From Anagrus nilaparvatae (lineage: Eukaryota > Arthropoda > Insecta > Hymenoptera > Mymaridae), in the NCBI GenBank assembly GCA_022575985.1, contig JAKSXM010000014.1, forward strand, positions 4,836,001-4,900,000: a stretch of DNA of 64,000 bases. The letters are read 5' to 3'. Of the stretch, positions 1 through 9,830 are shown piece after piece. The notes under the pieces are model-generated. The model was not told where the DNA came from. It saw only the letters and a program-made list of their open reading frames with translations, and ran no database searches. The position numbers and the translations under genes were made by a program. Every line of letters begins with the position of its first letter. Position 1 is the stretch's first letter.

Positions 1-507
1 TAAAATTTCTTCTTTCACGTTTTTATTGTATATTTTTTGACTTTCATCTATTTTTTCTATTATTGTATCTATTTTTGCAGTTATACTATTTTCCCAAGTT
101 TTGAGATAGTCAGTTAGTGAGATAAGTCATGAGCAAGTTGATTTACCTGCTGTCATTTGTTTAGAATTAATGTTTAATGTGCCAGTGTTGGAGTGACTTG
201 GCTGGACTGTAGTTTTTTGTAATTGAGGCAGAACTGTAGAAAGGCGTGGTGTAGTTGTACTTTTCAAAGAACCCCTACCCTTGGGGGCGGAGTCTGACAT
301 AGGTGTATTGCTTTTTTCTCTTTCTTTTACTTGTTTGTTAGATAAGCATGCCGGACAGTAAACTGCTTGAATACCTGTTGGTGTTTTTGTACAGCGACGA
401 TGAACTGTCTTGCCACATGATGTGCAATTGTATAGAGGTTGATAGCTCATGTTTGGCTTACCGCAGAAAAAGCAGGTGTCTTTTGTCACGATGGATGATT
501 TACGCAT
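1..507 (-). pseudogene. LINE ORF1 with N-terminal PHD-type zinc finger (runs off the left edge)
   Basis: The protein starts at 507 with MRKSSIVTKD. Within about 50 residues it carries a zinc-binding series: CFFCGK, CTSCGKTVHRRC and CPAC, which is the Cys4-His-Cys3 spacing of a PHD finger. A low-complexity Ser/Thr/Lys linker follows. An in-frame TGA at 127-129 interrupts the reading frame, but the same frame stays open beyond it to base 1 and encodes a Lys/Glu/Ile-rich stretch (KTWENSITAKIDTIIEKI) that looks like a coiled coil. PHD finger plus coiled coil is a known ORF1 layout of CR1-like non-LTR retrotransposons, which use it as an RNA-binding chaperone. ORF2 would lie to the left of the window. 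The TGA makes this copy a probable pseudogene. A cellular PHD protein is possible but less likely in this transposon-filled setting. Confidence 0.6.
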
Positions 508-882
508 TATTTATTTTAATTTAGTGCCAAAGAAAAATGCGTATGTGTAAGTGTGTGAGCTTAGATGATAATATTGATGCACTTAAAAAACACACAAATT
601 GCACTTTTTCAGTTACGATGTTATGATTATTATGCAACACTGACACTGGAGCGGGTGTAGCTTATAGAAATTTCGATTTGAAGTTGATAAGAGACTGCAT
701 ATACAAATGATGTGTATATGCATGTATGTGTAAGTGTATATATATACGTATATACTTGCATGTATATGTGCCAGAGAAACGTGATGAGTTTTTACTTTGA
801 TTATGGTTGATAATTTTGCACTAATTGATAATCCTATTAAGTAGTTGACTAACTATCACACAACTATTCACTTTTCAACTTC
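508..882. other. Non-coding; probable 5' flank of the PHD-finger LINE
   Basis: No open frame is supported. The stretch holds a TG/TA-rich microsatellite-like run near 700-765. If the LINE at 1-507 is complete at this end, part of this is its 5' untranslated region. It ends at the target-site duplication of the BEL element. Confidence 0.4.
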
Positions 883-887
883 ACTGT
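883..887. other. Target-site duplication ACTGT, left copy
   Basis: ACTGT directly precedes the left LTR and is repeated exactly at 9053-9057 after the right LTR. Five bases is the usual duplication for BEL/Pao integrases and fixes both ends of the element. Confidence 0.9.
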
Positions 888-1093
888 TGTTGGAGATGGA
901 TGGATATTGATGGTAATGGTGATGGTGGTAATAAATGATAATGATCGGAGTAATTATTAATATATAACTTTATTAAAGAGCTGTTTCCAGCTTGCGATCT
1001 TGCAGAGCACTGACGCTCGTCTAGAATATACATAAGAATAATGCGGGGAGCTCACCAACATATATACAACTTACATACTACATATACACAACA
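888..1093 (-). repeat. 3' LTR of the BEL element (206 bp)
   Basis: Starts TGTTGGAGATGG and ends ATACACAACA on the plus strand. It aligns over its full length with 8847-9052 with about seven substitutions and no gaps. The element reads on the minus strand, so this left copy is the 3' LTR. Confidence 0.92.
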
Positions 1094-1106
1094 TTTCCAC
1101 CCACCA
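1094..1106 (-). promoter_or_regulatory. Polypurine tract of the BEL element
   Basis: On the minus strand the bases just before the 3' LTR read GGTGGGTGGAAA. This is the position and composition of the plus-strand primer used in reverse transcription of LTR elements. Confidence 0.65.
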
Positions 1107-1490
1107 CAATTTATTACTAAATTGTTATAAAAAGGCAATAATATAAATGCAAAAGACAAAATTAAAAAGTTGGTGGTGAGTAGAATTACAAAATAAATAA
1201 AAATCTAGTGACTTTAAGCAATGCCAAGTGGCTGAAAATGAATTTACAATTAATAATTTTCATTTTTATAAATTATATTGTTTATTGACAAAAAATCTAA
1301 TAATTATTAATCATTGTATAATAAATTTATAATAATTTTGTTTTTTAAATTAATATTAAACAAAAAAGATACAGAATAAATAAAAAATTTTAAGAATAAA
1401 AAATCAAACATATTTACAAATATATACAAAAATACATTAAACATAAAAAATTTTTTTTTTTTTTTTTAATGTTTTTGAAGTGATAATTCA
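1107..1490. other. Non-coding 3' internal region of the BEL element
   Basis: AT-rich sequence between the pol stop codon and the purine tract, with several homopolymer runs. No envelope-like frame is present. Confidence 0.6.
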
Positions 1491-3929
1491 TCAATTATCA
1501 TCTTCTTCATTATTTAGAGTATTTAGTCTAATCAATTTGTGTACTGGACGTTTAATTTCTGTTGATCCAGTTTTTAGATCTGCCACTCTAACCAAACCAT
1601 CAGGGCCCTTGTAGACTCTGATAACCCTAGCCAATGGCCATTTAGCAGGTGGCATTGTCTCATCAGAGATCAACACTACATCACCAGTCTGCACATTTCT
1701 TTGCTCATTTTTCCACTTGTGGCGTTCTTGGAGGGTTTGCAGATATTCCGCAGACCAACAACGCCACCAGTCCTGCATCATGTTTTGGATTAACTTGTAC
1801 CTTTCTACCGGAGGGATTTTTACTTTTTCATAATTGGGTTCCGGCAGAATGTAAGACTCGGATTGGGTTAATAGCAATGAGGGCGATAAAAAATTACTGT
1901 CAGATGGATCATCAGTCAGAGGGACCAATGGACGTGAGTTAAGACAAGCCTCGACTTGTTTAAGCAGAGTGTAAAATTCTTCGAAGGTTAGTTGACGATC
2001 GCGAACCACCCTTCGAATGTGATGCTTTACTGACTTTACCGCTGCTTCCCAGATTCCGCCAAAATGAGGAGCTCCTGGGGAGTTAAATTTCCAGGTTGTA
2101 CCTTCGTTTGCCAAAGAACCCACAAGGTCATTCATGTAATCAGAAGAAGCTTCATACATTTCCTTGAGAATTCTATTGGCTCCTACAAAGGTAGTCCCCT
2201 GATCACTCATCAACTCAGAACATTGTCCTCTAGTTGACGTAAATCTTCGGAAAGCAGCAATAAAGTCTTGACTAGAGTAGCCAGTGACTAGCTCTAAGTG
2301 AACTGCCTTTGTGTTCATACACACAAAAACCGCTATATAAGACTTAGAAAGTGTCTTGTGAGCACCGCGACCTTTAAATCTAAGGGTATCAAAAGGACCT
2401 GCATAGTCGACTCCACTGACTCTAAAGGGCTTATCAGGGCGAGTGACTCGGCAAGCAGGGAGTATGCCCATTTTTTGACTCAATGTGTTAGCCTGGTATC
2501 TAATACAAGTATTACATTTGTGAATTCTCCTTCTTACTAAATTTCTACCTTTAACTACCCAGAATTCTTGCCTTAAAGCTAAAAGCGTCAAGCGTAAACC
2601 ACCATGCAACGTTTTTTCATGGATAAAATCAACCAAAAGTTTTGAAAACGAGCATTTACTTGGCAAGATCCAAGGGTGTTTTTGGTCATAATCGAGTAAG
2701 GACAGATGAATACGACCGCCTAAACGAAGCAAATTCTGGTCGAAAAATGGATCTAGACGACGTAATTTTAAGATATCCGGTTTTTTATTAGTAGAAATTA
2801 ATTTTATGTCTTTTTTAAAGTAACTTTGTTGAACTAAATAGGTCCACAGCATTCTAGCTCTTACTAATTCCTGAACTGAAACCAGCTTGCAGAAACCTAA
2901 ATAGTATTTTACACTAAACCAATGACTATTGAAAATATTAGAAGTTTGTTTCAACTTATTTTTGCTTTTAATGAGTAATTTATCTACAAATCTAATTACA
3001 TAGGATGTAATCCTTAGAAGCTTGGGTAAGGTAGAGTAACTATCGACCAAATCCCAAATAACGACTTTTTCAGGTTCTTTATGATTCACAGCATGACAAT
3101 CCACATTTAATAAATTCACGGACTTACTTAAGATACTATTCTGTAAGTCTATTGGTCTTTTGACCATTATTCCCCCTTCCCACCAAAGAGAAAAGGCTTG
3201 CAATTGATCTGGAGGTAAACCTCTGGACACGCAATCAGCAGGATTGTCATTGGACCTAACATGAGACCAAAATGTCTCAGGGAGCAAAGTATGAATATCT
3301 GAACATCTGTGTTTTACAAATCTCTCCCATTGAGAAGGATGCTCCTTTAGCCAACATAATACGTCAGTAGAGTCAGAAAACAAGTATATTTTAACCTCAT
3401 CCAGTTTTAAAGCTCTAAGCACTTTCACAGTTAGTTTTGTCAATAAATGTGCAGCATTCAACTCTAACTTTGGTATAATTAAAATTGGCTTTAAAGGGGC
3501 AACCTTAGATTTAGCCTGTAGCAAGTGCACAGTGCTCTTTCCGTGTAACGTAACTTTTAAGTATGTACAGGCACCGTATGCTTTATCGGAAGCATCTGCA
3601 AATCCATATATCTCATACTTAGCTCCCGGGACATATTTTAGCCATCTAGAAATTTTAATGGTTTTAACAGCAGGAAGGTTAGCATACCAACTCTTAAACT
3701 CATCTTTCAAAGAGTCAGGCAATTTCGTATCCCAATCAATTTTAGGATTTTTGGCTTTCCATAGTTTCTGAAGAAAAATTTTTGCTGTAACGACCACTGG
3801 TGCGAGCCATCCAAGTAGGTCAAATAATTTAGCTATTGCAGAAAGTACCTGCCTCTTTGTACGATCAGCTTTTAGTTGGTCTAACTCAAAATCAAAGGTA
3901 AAATGATCGGTGTTAGGACACCAATTCAA
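1491..3929 (-). pseudogene. pol: BEL/Pao Pol C-terminal half: RNase H and integrase
   Basis: An 812-codon open stretch in the same frame as the protease/RT segment upstream. In order it shows the end of the RT thumb, an RNase H-like region (IYLFSDSTDVLCWL, NPADCVSRG), the integrase HHCC zinc-binding region (HEKTLHGG and CNTC), the integrase core with its acidic triad (SGVDYAGPF, MSDQGTTFVGA, GGIWEAAVKSVK), and a C-terminal segment with GDVVLISDE and ARVIRVYKGPDGLVR typical of BEL/Pao. The integrase inserts the cDNA copy. This is the longest open frame of the window and its catalytic residues look intact. It lacks its own start, because it begins after a TGA at 3930-3932 inside the polyprotein. 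ATG codons within it are internal, so no functional protein is expected. Confidence 0.9.
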
Positions 3930-5438
3930 TCAAAGCAAATTAAAACAAGAGTTAGCCAACTTTGTTTCAGCACGAATTGCAACAGGAAATTTCAACAACG
4001 CAGGATCGTTTGCCATCCATTTATGTAATGAGAAACCACCCACCTTGCAAATTTGTATTAGATCGGCTTGTTTTTTAATAGCTTCTGAAAGTGAATGACC
4101 ACCAGGTAAAGTATCATCCATATAAGTTTAGCGATTTAAGATATTTACAGCTAATGGGTAACGATGACCCTCGTCTAAAGCCAACTGTCTAATCACACGA
4201 TTTGCAAGGTATGGGCTGCTTATCATCCCATAAGTTACGGTTTTTAATGACCAAGATTGTAAGTCTTCTGATTCATTATACCGCCATAATATTTGCTGAA
4301 ATTTTCTAACATCTTTATGTACTAAAATTTATCGAAACATATGTTCTATATCCGACACGAACACGAACCGGTATTTCATCCAGTTAATTAATAGCTCAGC
4401 CAAGTCAGGTAGCAAATTTGCACCACTGTGCAATAATTCATTAATGGAAACTTTATTATAATCCTTGGCTGAACCATTAAAAACTGAGCGAAACTTACGG
4501 TTATGACCTAAAATTCCGTGATGTTGCAAAAAATAGTAAAGTACGAACGAGAATATTGCACGAGAACGTTCCATATGACCTAAATCTTCATAAGCATGCA
4601 TAAATTTATGGTAGGCTTGGGCAAAATCCAGATTAGTTTTAAAGCGAGCTTCGGTTTTTTCAAATACTTTTTTCGCATGTTGAAAGGAGCCATTAAAGTT
4701 TAGACCTGCAGTGTCCAAATCCTTAAAAGGCAATCTTACAACATAGCCACCTTCCGAATCACGCGAATGAGTTTGAACAAAATAATGTTCACAAGCCTGC
4801 TCATCCGAAGTAAGCAAAGCTTGTGGGGAGATCGAAATCTCCTCTTGTTGCCAAAATCTCTCTAAATTAAATGCTAAATCAGAGTTTATATGAAGATTAG
4901 TCATCAGTAAGCAAGAATTTGAAGTGAAACCCGAATTACCAGAAATTATCCAGCCAAGCTCTGAGCTGGTTGCAATAGGTTCATGTTCTTGGCCTTTAAT
5001 AATTTCACCAATAATTAAAAAAGAGTGACAACCTGAACATAGTAGCAAATCTATGCGACCCTTGTTAGCAAATCCAGGATCAGCTAATTGCAAATGGCTA
5101 ATATGAGGGAATTTTTTAGGATCAATACCTGAATTAGGTGCGTAAGATGAAATTTTTGGTATTATAAAAGCATCGAGATTAAGTACATAATCCGAACAAA
5201 AGTGAGGTCTAATCTGAAGATTTACTATATTTGAGCAAACAAGATCAGTTTTACCACCAATTCCTGATACAGGTAGATGAGCAGGTTCTTTTTTAAGGCG
5301 CAATTTCTTAAATAAAGAAGTAGTTATAAATGAGGCTTGGGAGCATTGGTCAATTAGAGCTCTTGCCAATACTTCCAGTCCATTTTTTGAGCAAACTTTA
5401 ACTACAGCTGTCGCCAAAAGGGGTTGAGAAAGAAATTG
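3930..5438 (-). pseudogene. pol: BEL/Pao protease and reverse transcriptase, interrupted by stops
   Basis: The frame continues from the integrase segment. The protease region is recognisable around ALIDQCSQASFIT; the usual glycine after the catalytic Asp-Gln/Ser is a cysteine here. The RT begins near YYFLQHHGI and continues through the VFNGSAK and VFVSDIEHMFR blocks. The catalytic TYMDD box is present at about 4107-4121. In-frame stops lie at 4329-4331 (TAA, right after IEHMFR), 4122-4124 (TAA, directly before TYMDD) and 3930-3932 (TGA). All segments share one frame, so these are point mutations rather than frameshifts. The element once had a single polyprotein. Confidence 0.88.
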
Positions 5439-6381
5439 TCAAGAACTGGTTGATAATTCACTAGTTTCAGCAATAGCTACCTCTGTGTTGACGCTACGAG
5501 TGGCATGATTTGTGTCATTACCACTATTTTTAGGATTTTTTTTAAAGCCTTTAATATGTAAAGATGTATGATGCTTCTGCTTGCAAATAGTACACCTTTT
5601 TGTAGATGAACAATTTGAGATAAAGTGTGCACCTAAGCAGTTAAATCATCTTTTATGTTTAGAAACAATCTCCTCTCTTTGCTTTGGGGTTTTGTTTTTA
5701 TAATCTGCACAAAACAAAAAGAAGTGATTGGCTTTACAAATAATGCAGCTATTATTTAGATTTTGTTTTGACTTATTTTGATTATTAGCAGAGGTACTGA
5801 ATACTTTAGCAGAATTGTTGTAATTATTTGCAGATTTATTTTTATTGAAGTCCATAACTTGTTTGTTAGTATTACTACTACTAGCTTCTTCTATTGACTC
5901 TAAAATGCTAATTTGACTTTCAATAAACTCCAACAATTTTGCTAAAGAAGGAGGCTCAGAGCTAGCTTTTACATTCACCGTAGCATTATCAGTTCCATTA
6001 TTTGCAGGAGGTGGTAAAGAGTTACAATAAGTATTGTAATAAATTTCCCATTGTTTGCGAGAGTCAGTATCAAGTAAGTTTAAAATGTGAAAAACTACCA
6101 GAGTCTAGAAAGGTCTGAAAATTACAAAAATTTTGTATGTAATGTTCTTCCACACAAGAAAAATGATCATCCTTAAAATAGGGTTGATCCTGAAGTGATG
6201 CATAATCTTTATGTGCTATTAAGGACATGTTATTTTGTTCATAAGATGAACACAATTTTTCTAAGTGGCTCATCCTTGTTTTACAATTAGATACTACCAA
6301 AACATTAGTATCTTGGAACGCTTTATAGGCATTTTTAAGCCTAGGATACAATTTTGCCTGTTCTAATTTTATTGATGCCAT
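5439..6381 (-). pseudogene. gag: BEL/Pao Gag with nucleocapsid zinc knuckles, frameshifted and shortened
   Basis: Gag starts at 6381 with MASIKLEQAKLYPRLKNAY. The first frame closes at 6070; a one-base shift near 6085 restores reading into DSRKQWEIYY and on to a nucleocapsid with CIICKANHFFLFC and CTICKQKHHTSLH, two BEL-type zinc knuckles that bind the genomic RNA. In-frame TGA codons at 5646-5648 and 5439-5441 break the link to protease. The usual long middle part of BEL Gag between the N-terminal helix region and the RKQWE block is missing, so an internal deletion of a few hundred bases is likely. It is contiguous in frame with pol below. Confidence 0.82.
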
Positions 6382-7386
6382 TTTAATTTATTTAACACTA
6401 AAAAATTACAGAAAACAATATAGCAATGTTGCTAATTAGAGCAAAATTAAATACAATCATCTTTTTTTAAATAAAAAAGAAAAAATTAGTGTTATTAAAA
6501 TTTTAAAAAAATCAAGCCGGATCAACAAATATACAAAAAAGTAATCGTTTTTTTTTTTGTTTATAATTATAGACAATATTAGACAGAGACAGACAAATTA
6601 CCAAGAAATTTCTTTTTTATCATAGACACAAATAGACAAATATAGACAAATCAGTAAAAAGAAATTTCTTTTTTATATCCTTAGACTTTTCTTTCACAAT
6701 AACCAAATCTCAAGTACCATAGTGGAGCTAAAGCTATATAAAATACAAATATAAAATATTACAATATTAAGTATGTATAACAACTTCCCTTTAAAAATTA
6801 TTATAGTGTAAATATTGAAAAATAAAATCAATTATTAATTATTATTATTAAATTAATTAATTTATTATTAAATAAATTTAAAAAATTGTTTGAGTTAATA
6901 AATCAAAAGAATAAAATAACTACAATCATCAATGATCTAATTTCAATAGGAAAATTATTATAATATTTACACTTGAGATATAGTTAATGTTAAAGTATGG
7001 TTTTTGTAAAACAATATTAAAAATTTGTAAAACAATTTTAGATTTGAGAAATAGTTAAAGCCTATTATCTGATTTTGTTCAATGTATTTAAATTGATTTT
7101 AATTAAATTTAAGAATATATATTCAAATAGAAAAAATAATGTGCATTTGAGCATTCAATAATTAACCTTCCTATACAATAATTTTAAATATAATGTTAAA
7201 ATAATATTAACTAAGGTTACAAAAATAGAAAAGTTAACTTTATGTGCTTAACTGGTGACGCAAAATCAACCCCGGATGTTCCAAAGCCTCCTTATGACCT
7301 GATGTTGTGTTTGAGCAGCAAATGGAATGTCAAGAGTCAGCAGAGTCCACTTGAGTTGAGGTCCAGTAAGGTAGCTTCAACCAAAT
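6382..7386 (-). other. Untranslated leader of the BEL gag-pol unit
   Basis: AT-rich region upstream of gag. It contains a near-duplicate containing AGAAATTTC at about 6600-6680. No open frame is supported; the small plus-strand frame at 7242-7424 covers a primer-site region and is not taken as a gene. Confidence 0.55.
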
Positions 7387-7416
7387 CCAGATCACCAGTT
7401 CAAAAAACGCCAAAAA
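7387..7416 (-). promoter_or_regulatory. Second BEL primer-binding-site-like junction
   Basis: On the minus strand the sequence reads ...ACAACA, then TTTTTGGCG, then GAACTGGTGATC. LTR end CAACA, short T spacer and TGGCG copies the layout at the outer 5' LTR (8847) but with different flanking sequence. It looks like the start of the leader of a second BEL family whose 5' LTR lies to the right. Confidence 0.5.
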
Positions 7417-8700
7417 TGTTGTAACCTAGGTAACATCAAACTAATTAGACAATACTCAAAAGAATGTTTGATATTTGTCAAGATAACAGTAAAAATTAAA
7501 GATTTAATTTAGATAAAAGATTACGATTTTTAAATTTCTATTAAGCTTACATTTACTTAATTTTAATTCTTCATTTAAAAAAAAAAAATATTTTTATTTA
7601 TAAATTATCAAAAACAAAAAAAAATATTTCAATTTTAGTTAATTAGCAGAAAGAAAAATTTTAATTTTAAATAAATAGCAGAAGTAAAAAATTTTAATTT
7701 CATAGGTTATGTAATTTTTTTTTTTAAATCATAAGCTCTTGACAAAAAAAATATATATACTCACACACACACATTAGCTCCCTACTCCATAGTATTTTTA
7801 ATTATTTTTAAAATGCAATAATTTTAAGCAAGATAAAAAAAGAATTTAATTTTTTACAGAAAGAAAAAAAAATTATTTTATTAAATATGAAACATAAAAA
7901 AGATTCATCTAATTTAAATATTGATTATATTAAATATAGCAAATAAAAAAGCATATAAAAATAATAATTTAATACAATTGTAGTATTGATACTTCAAAAT
8001 AATAATTCGTTTTTAAAGTATCATTTGTTTTTAGGTTAACTAAACATAAAAAAATACATAACGCAAAACATAAAAATAAAACTCATCTTTTGTAAGTTGC
8101 AAGCAGCTGACAAATTTCATAGGACGAGATGTTTGCTATTCTTTAAAATTTCGTCGTTATTCTTGTTGCCGAGTGTTGCTCAATGACGCCATATGATATT
8201 TCTTCATATACTTTGAAAATGCTTCCTCCGTAATGGCGGCTGAACGGCATCAATAGGACGGCAAAGAATCAACAAGAATTGCGCGCGTCGACCTGGTAAG
8301 AATGTAAGCTAGCAGCAGAAGTCTCGCGCCAAAATTCTTCTTCTCCCTTTTTTGCAATAATGACGTCACGATGAATTTTATATTTCAGCATGGTAATCTC
8401 CCTTTTTTTTGGAGTTCATATATAAAAACTTTCATCATTTTTTGTTTTTTTTTTTATTACAAAATAATTTTTCTTATATGATTTTCTTGAATGGTAATTT
8501 GTTTTTAACAAATGTCACTTGATAAAAATTTAAAAAAAATTAAAATTTTTTTTGAACAGCACAATTATCACAGTTCAGCAATATCAAATTATATCTTAAT
8601 TTTTGCATTAATAATTTTAGATTAATGCATTTATCAACAAAGTTGATTTTCGGCTCTGACTTTAAAATAACACAACACCAAAAATTACCACACTTCTAAT
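7417..8700 (-). repeat. LTR-like region of a second BEL family (right end uncertain)
   Basis: It begins TGTTGTAACC at 7417, next to the primer-site-like junction. The part at 8100-8400 contains, in minus-strand order, TGACGTCAT, GAAGAATTTTGGCGCG, GCGCGCAATTCTT, ATTGAGCAACA and AACGACGAA. The same ordered blocks recur on the plus strand at about 49400-49640, which supports a shared repeat. TGACGTCA is a CRE/ATF-type site and would suit an LTR promoter. The right boundary is not seen; bases 8400-8840 are AT-rich and unassigned. Confidence 0.45.
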
Positions 8701-8819
8701 AATTTAGTAGCAAATTTAAAATTAACTGTATCCTCCATCTTGAATTTGTATCACAAGCACATGTTTTCTTCTTTATAAAAATTTTTAATTTTTCATATAG
8801 ACTTGATACCGTTTTTTGT

Positions 8820-8846
8820 AGGTTCTGAATTCCGGGATGCCAAAAA
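8820..8846 (-). promoter_or_regulatory. Primer-binding site of the outer BEL element
   Basis: Immediately inside the 5' LTR, the minus strand reads TTTT then TGGCATCCCGGAATTCAGAA. TGG pairs with the tRNA CCA end. A similar TGGCATCCCTGAGATCGAAC occurs at 48743, so a shared tRNA primer is likely; which tRNA is unknown. Confidence 0.6.
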
Positions 8847-9052
8847 TGTTGGAGATGGATGGATATTGATGGTAATGGTGATGGTGGTAATAAATGATAA
8901 TGATCGCAGTAATTATTAATATATAACTTTATTAAAGAGCTGTTGCCAGCTTGCGATCTTGCAGAGCACTGACGCTCTTCTAGAATATACATAAGAATAA
9001 TGGGGGGAGCTCATCAACATATATACAATATACATACTACATATACACAACA
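8847..9052 (-). repeat. 5' LTR of the BEL element (206 bp)
   Basis: Full-length partner of 888-1093 (about 96.6% identical by eye). Followed at 9053-9057 by the ACTGT target duplication. Confidence 0.92.
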
Positions 9053-9057
9053 ACTGT
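9053..9057. other. Target-site duplication ACTGT, right copy
   Basis: Exact repeat of 883-887. Confidence 0.9.
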
Positions 9058-9152
9058 ATTTTTATTTTTATAAGAAATAATGCATTTAAGATAACTTGTT
9101 AAAGAGCAATGTATGTACAGTTACTCGCTACACGCGCGCTTAGAGAGATCAA

Positions 9153-9830
9153 ATGGGCTTCAGTATCAACACAATTAACCAACTAAAGTATGGTAAGGTT
9201 ATTATGAAATGTAATAGTGTACAAGATAACGAAAAACTAAAAAGTGAAATTCAGTCCAAATTTGAAAATAAACTAAAAATCGCAACTGAAATCCTAGCTC
9301 AACCTAAAATAAAAATAGTGGGAGATTTTGAAGACAAGAGCTTAGATGATTTAAAAAAAATTATTATAAATCAAAATCTCCAAAAAATTAAAAACCCACT
9401 AATAGAAATTACATACAAAAAGAAAACTAAAAATGGGAAGCAATGGATTATATTTGCCACAGTTGAAAGAAGAGTCTATGATCATATTGTTAAAAATCAA
9501 TCTATATTTATTGAATGGAGTAGCTGCAAGGTTTATGATGACTTCAATATACTTAGATGCTTCAAATGCTGTGACTATGGCCACATCAGCAAAAACTGTA
9601 ATCAACATGAGACTTGTCACGCTTGTTCTTATAGGCATAATAGGGAATCTAAATGTATGGTAAATAGTTCATATAAATGTATAAATTGTATATGTTCAAA
9701 TAACAGTAAGGGCACAAAATTTAATGTTAACCATACTCCTTCTGATATTGAGCACTGTAGCGTTTACAATGCATATAAAAATATGATTATAAATAAAACG
9801 GATTATACTCAGGAACCAAGTTTCTCGTAA
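9153..9830 (+). CDS. LINE ORF1 protein with CCHC zinc knuckles
   Basis: 225 residues, open from ATG to TAA. The first 110 residues (KVIMKCNSVQDNEKLK onward) form a charged alpha/beta region typical of the RNA-recognition part of LINE ORF1. The zinc-knuckle block follows: CFKCCDYGHISKNC, CHACSYRHNRESKC and CINCICSN, roughly residues 133-190. The protein would coat LINE RNA. The stop TAA overlaps the ORF2 ATG by one base (TAATG at 9828-9832), an arrangement that in some LINEs (for example SART1) couples termination to reinitiation. An in-frame TAG lies just upstream of the ATG, so no longer N-terminus is available here. Probably a truncated ORF1 that happens to remain open. Confidence 0.7.
   Translation: MGFSINTINQLKYGKVIMKCNSVQDNEKLKSEIQSKFENKLKIATEILAQPKIKIVGDFEDKSLDDLKKIIINQNLQKIKNPLIEITYKKKTKNGKQWIIFATVERRVYDHIVKNQSIFIEWSSCKVYDDFNILRCFKCCDYGHISKNCNQHETCHACSYRHNRESKCMVNSSYKCINCICSNNSKGTKFNVNHTPSDIEHCSVYNAYKNMIINKTDYTQEPSFS

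Larger units (their letters stand above)
888..9052 (-). mobile_element. BEL/Pao LTR retrotransposon, full length, inactive
   Basis: The element has two 206-bp LTRs beginning TGTTGG and ending CAACA, a perfect 5-bp target duplication, a purine-rich tract next to the left LTR and a primer-site-like TGG next to the right LTR. Gag and pol read on the minus strand between them. The LTRs differ at about 7 of 206 positions, so the insertion is not recent. Gag-pol carries five in-frame stops, one frameshift and an apparent internal gag deletion, so the copy cannot make its own proteins. A second LTR/primer-site junction of a different BEL family sits at about 7387-7417, which suggests a nested or recombinant structure. 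The outer LTRs may therefore not be the original partners of the gag-pol genes. Confidence 0.9.

Noticed and set aside
1491..6381. Endogenous retrovirus with envelope
   Set aside because: Gag and Pol motifs are BEL/Pao and no envelope-like frame exists between pol and the 3' LTR.
7242..7424. 60-residue plus-strand frame
   Set aside because: It is antisense to the BEL leader and covers the second primer-site-like junction.
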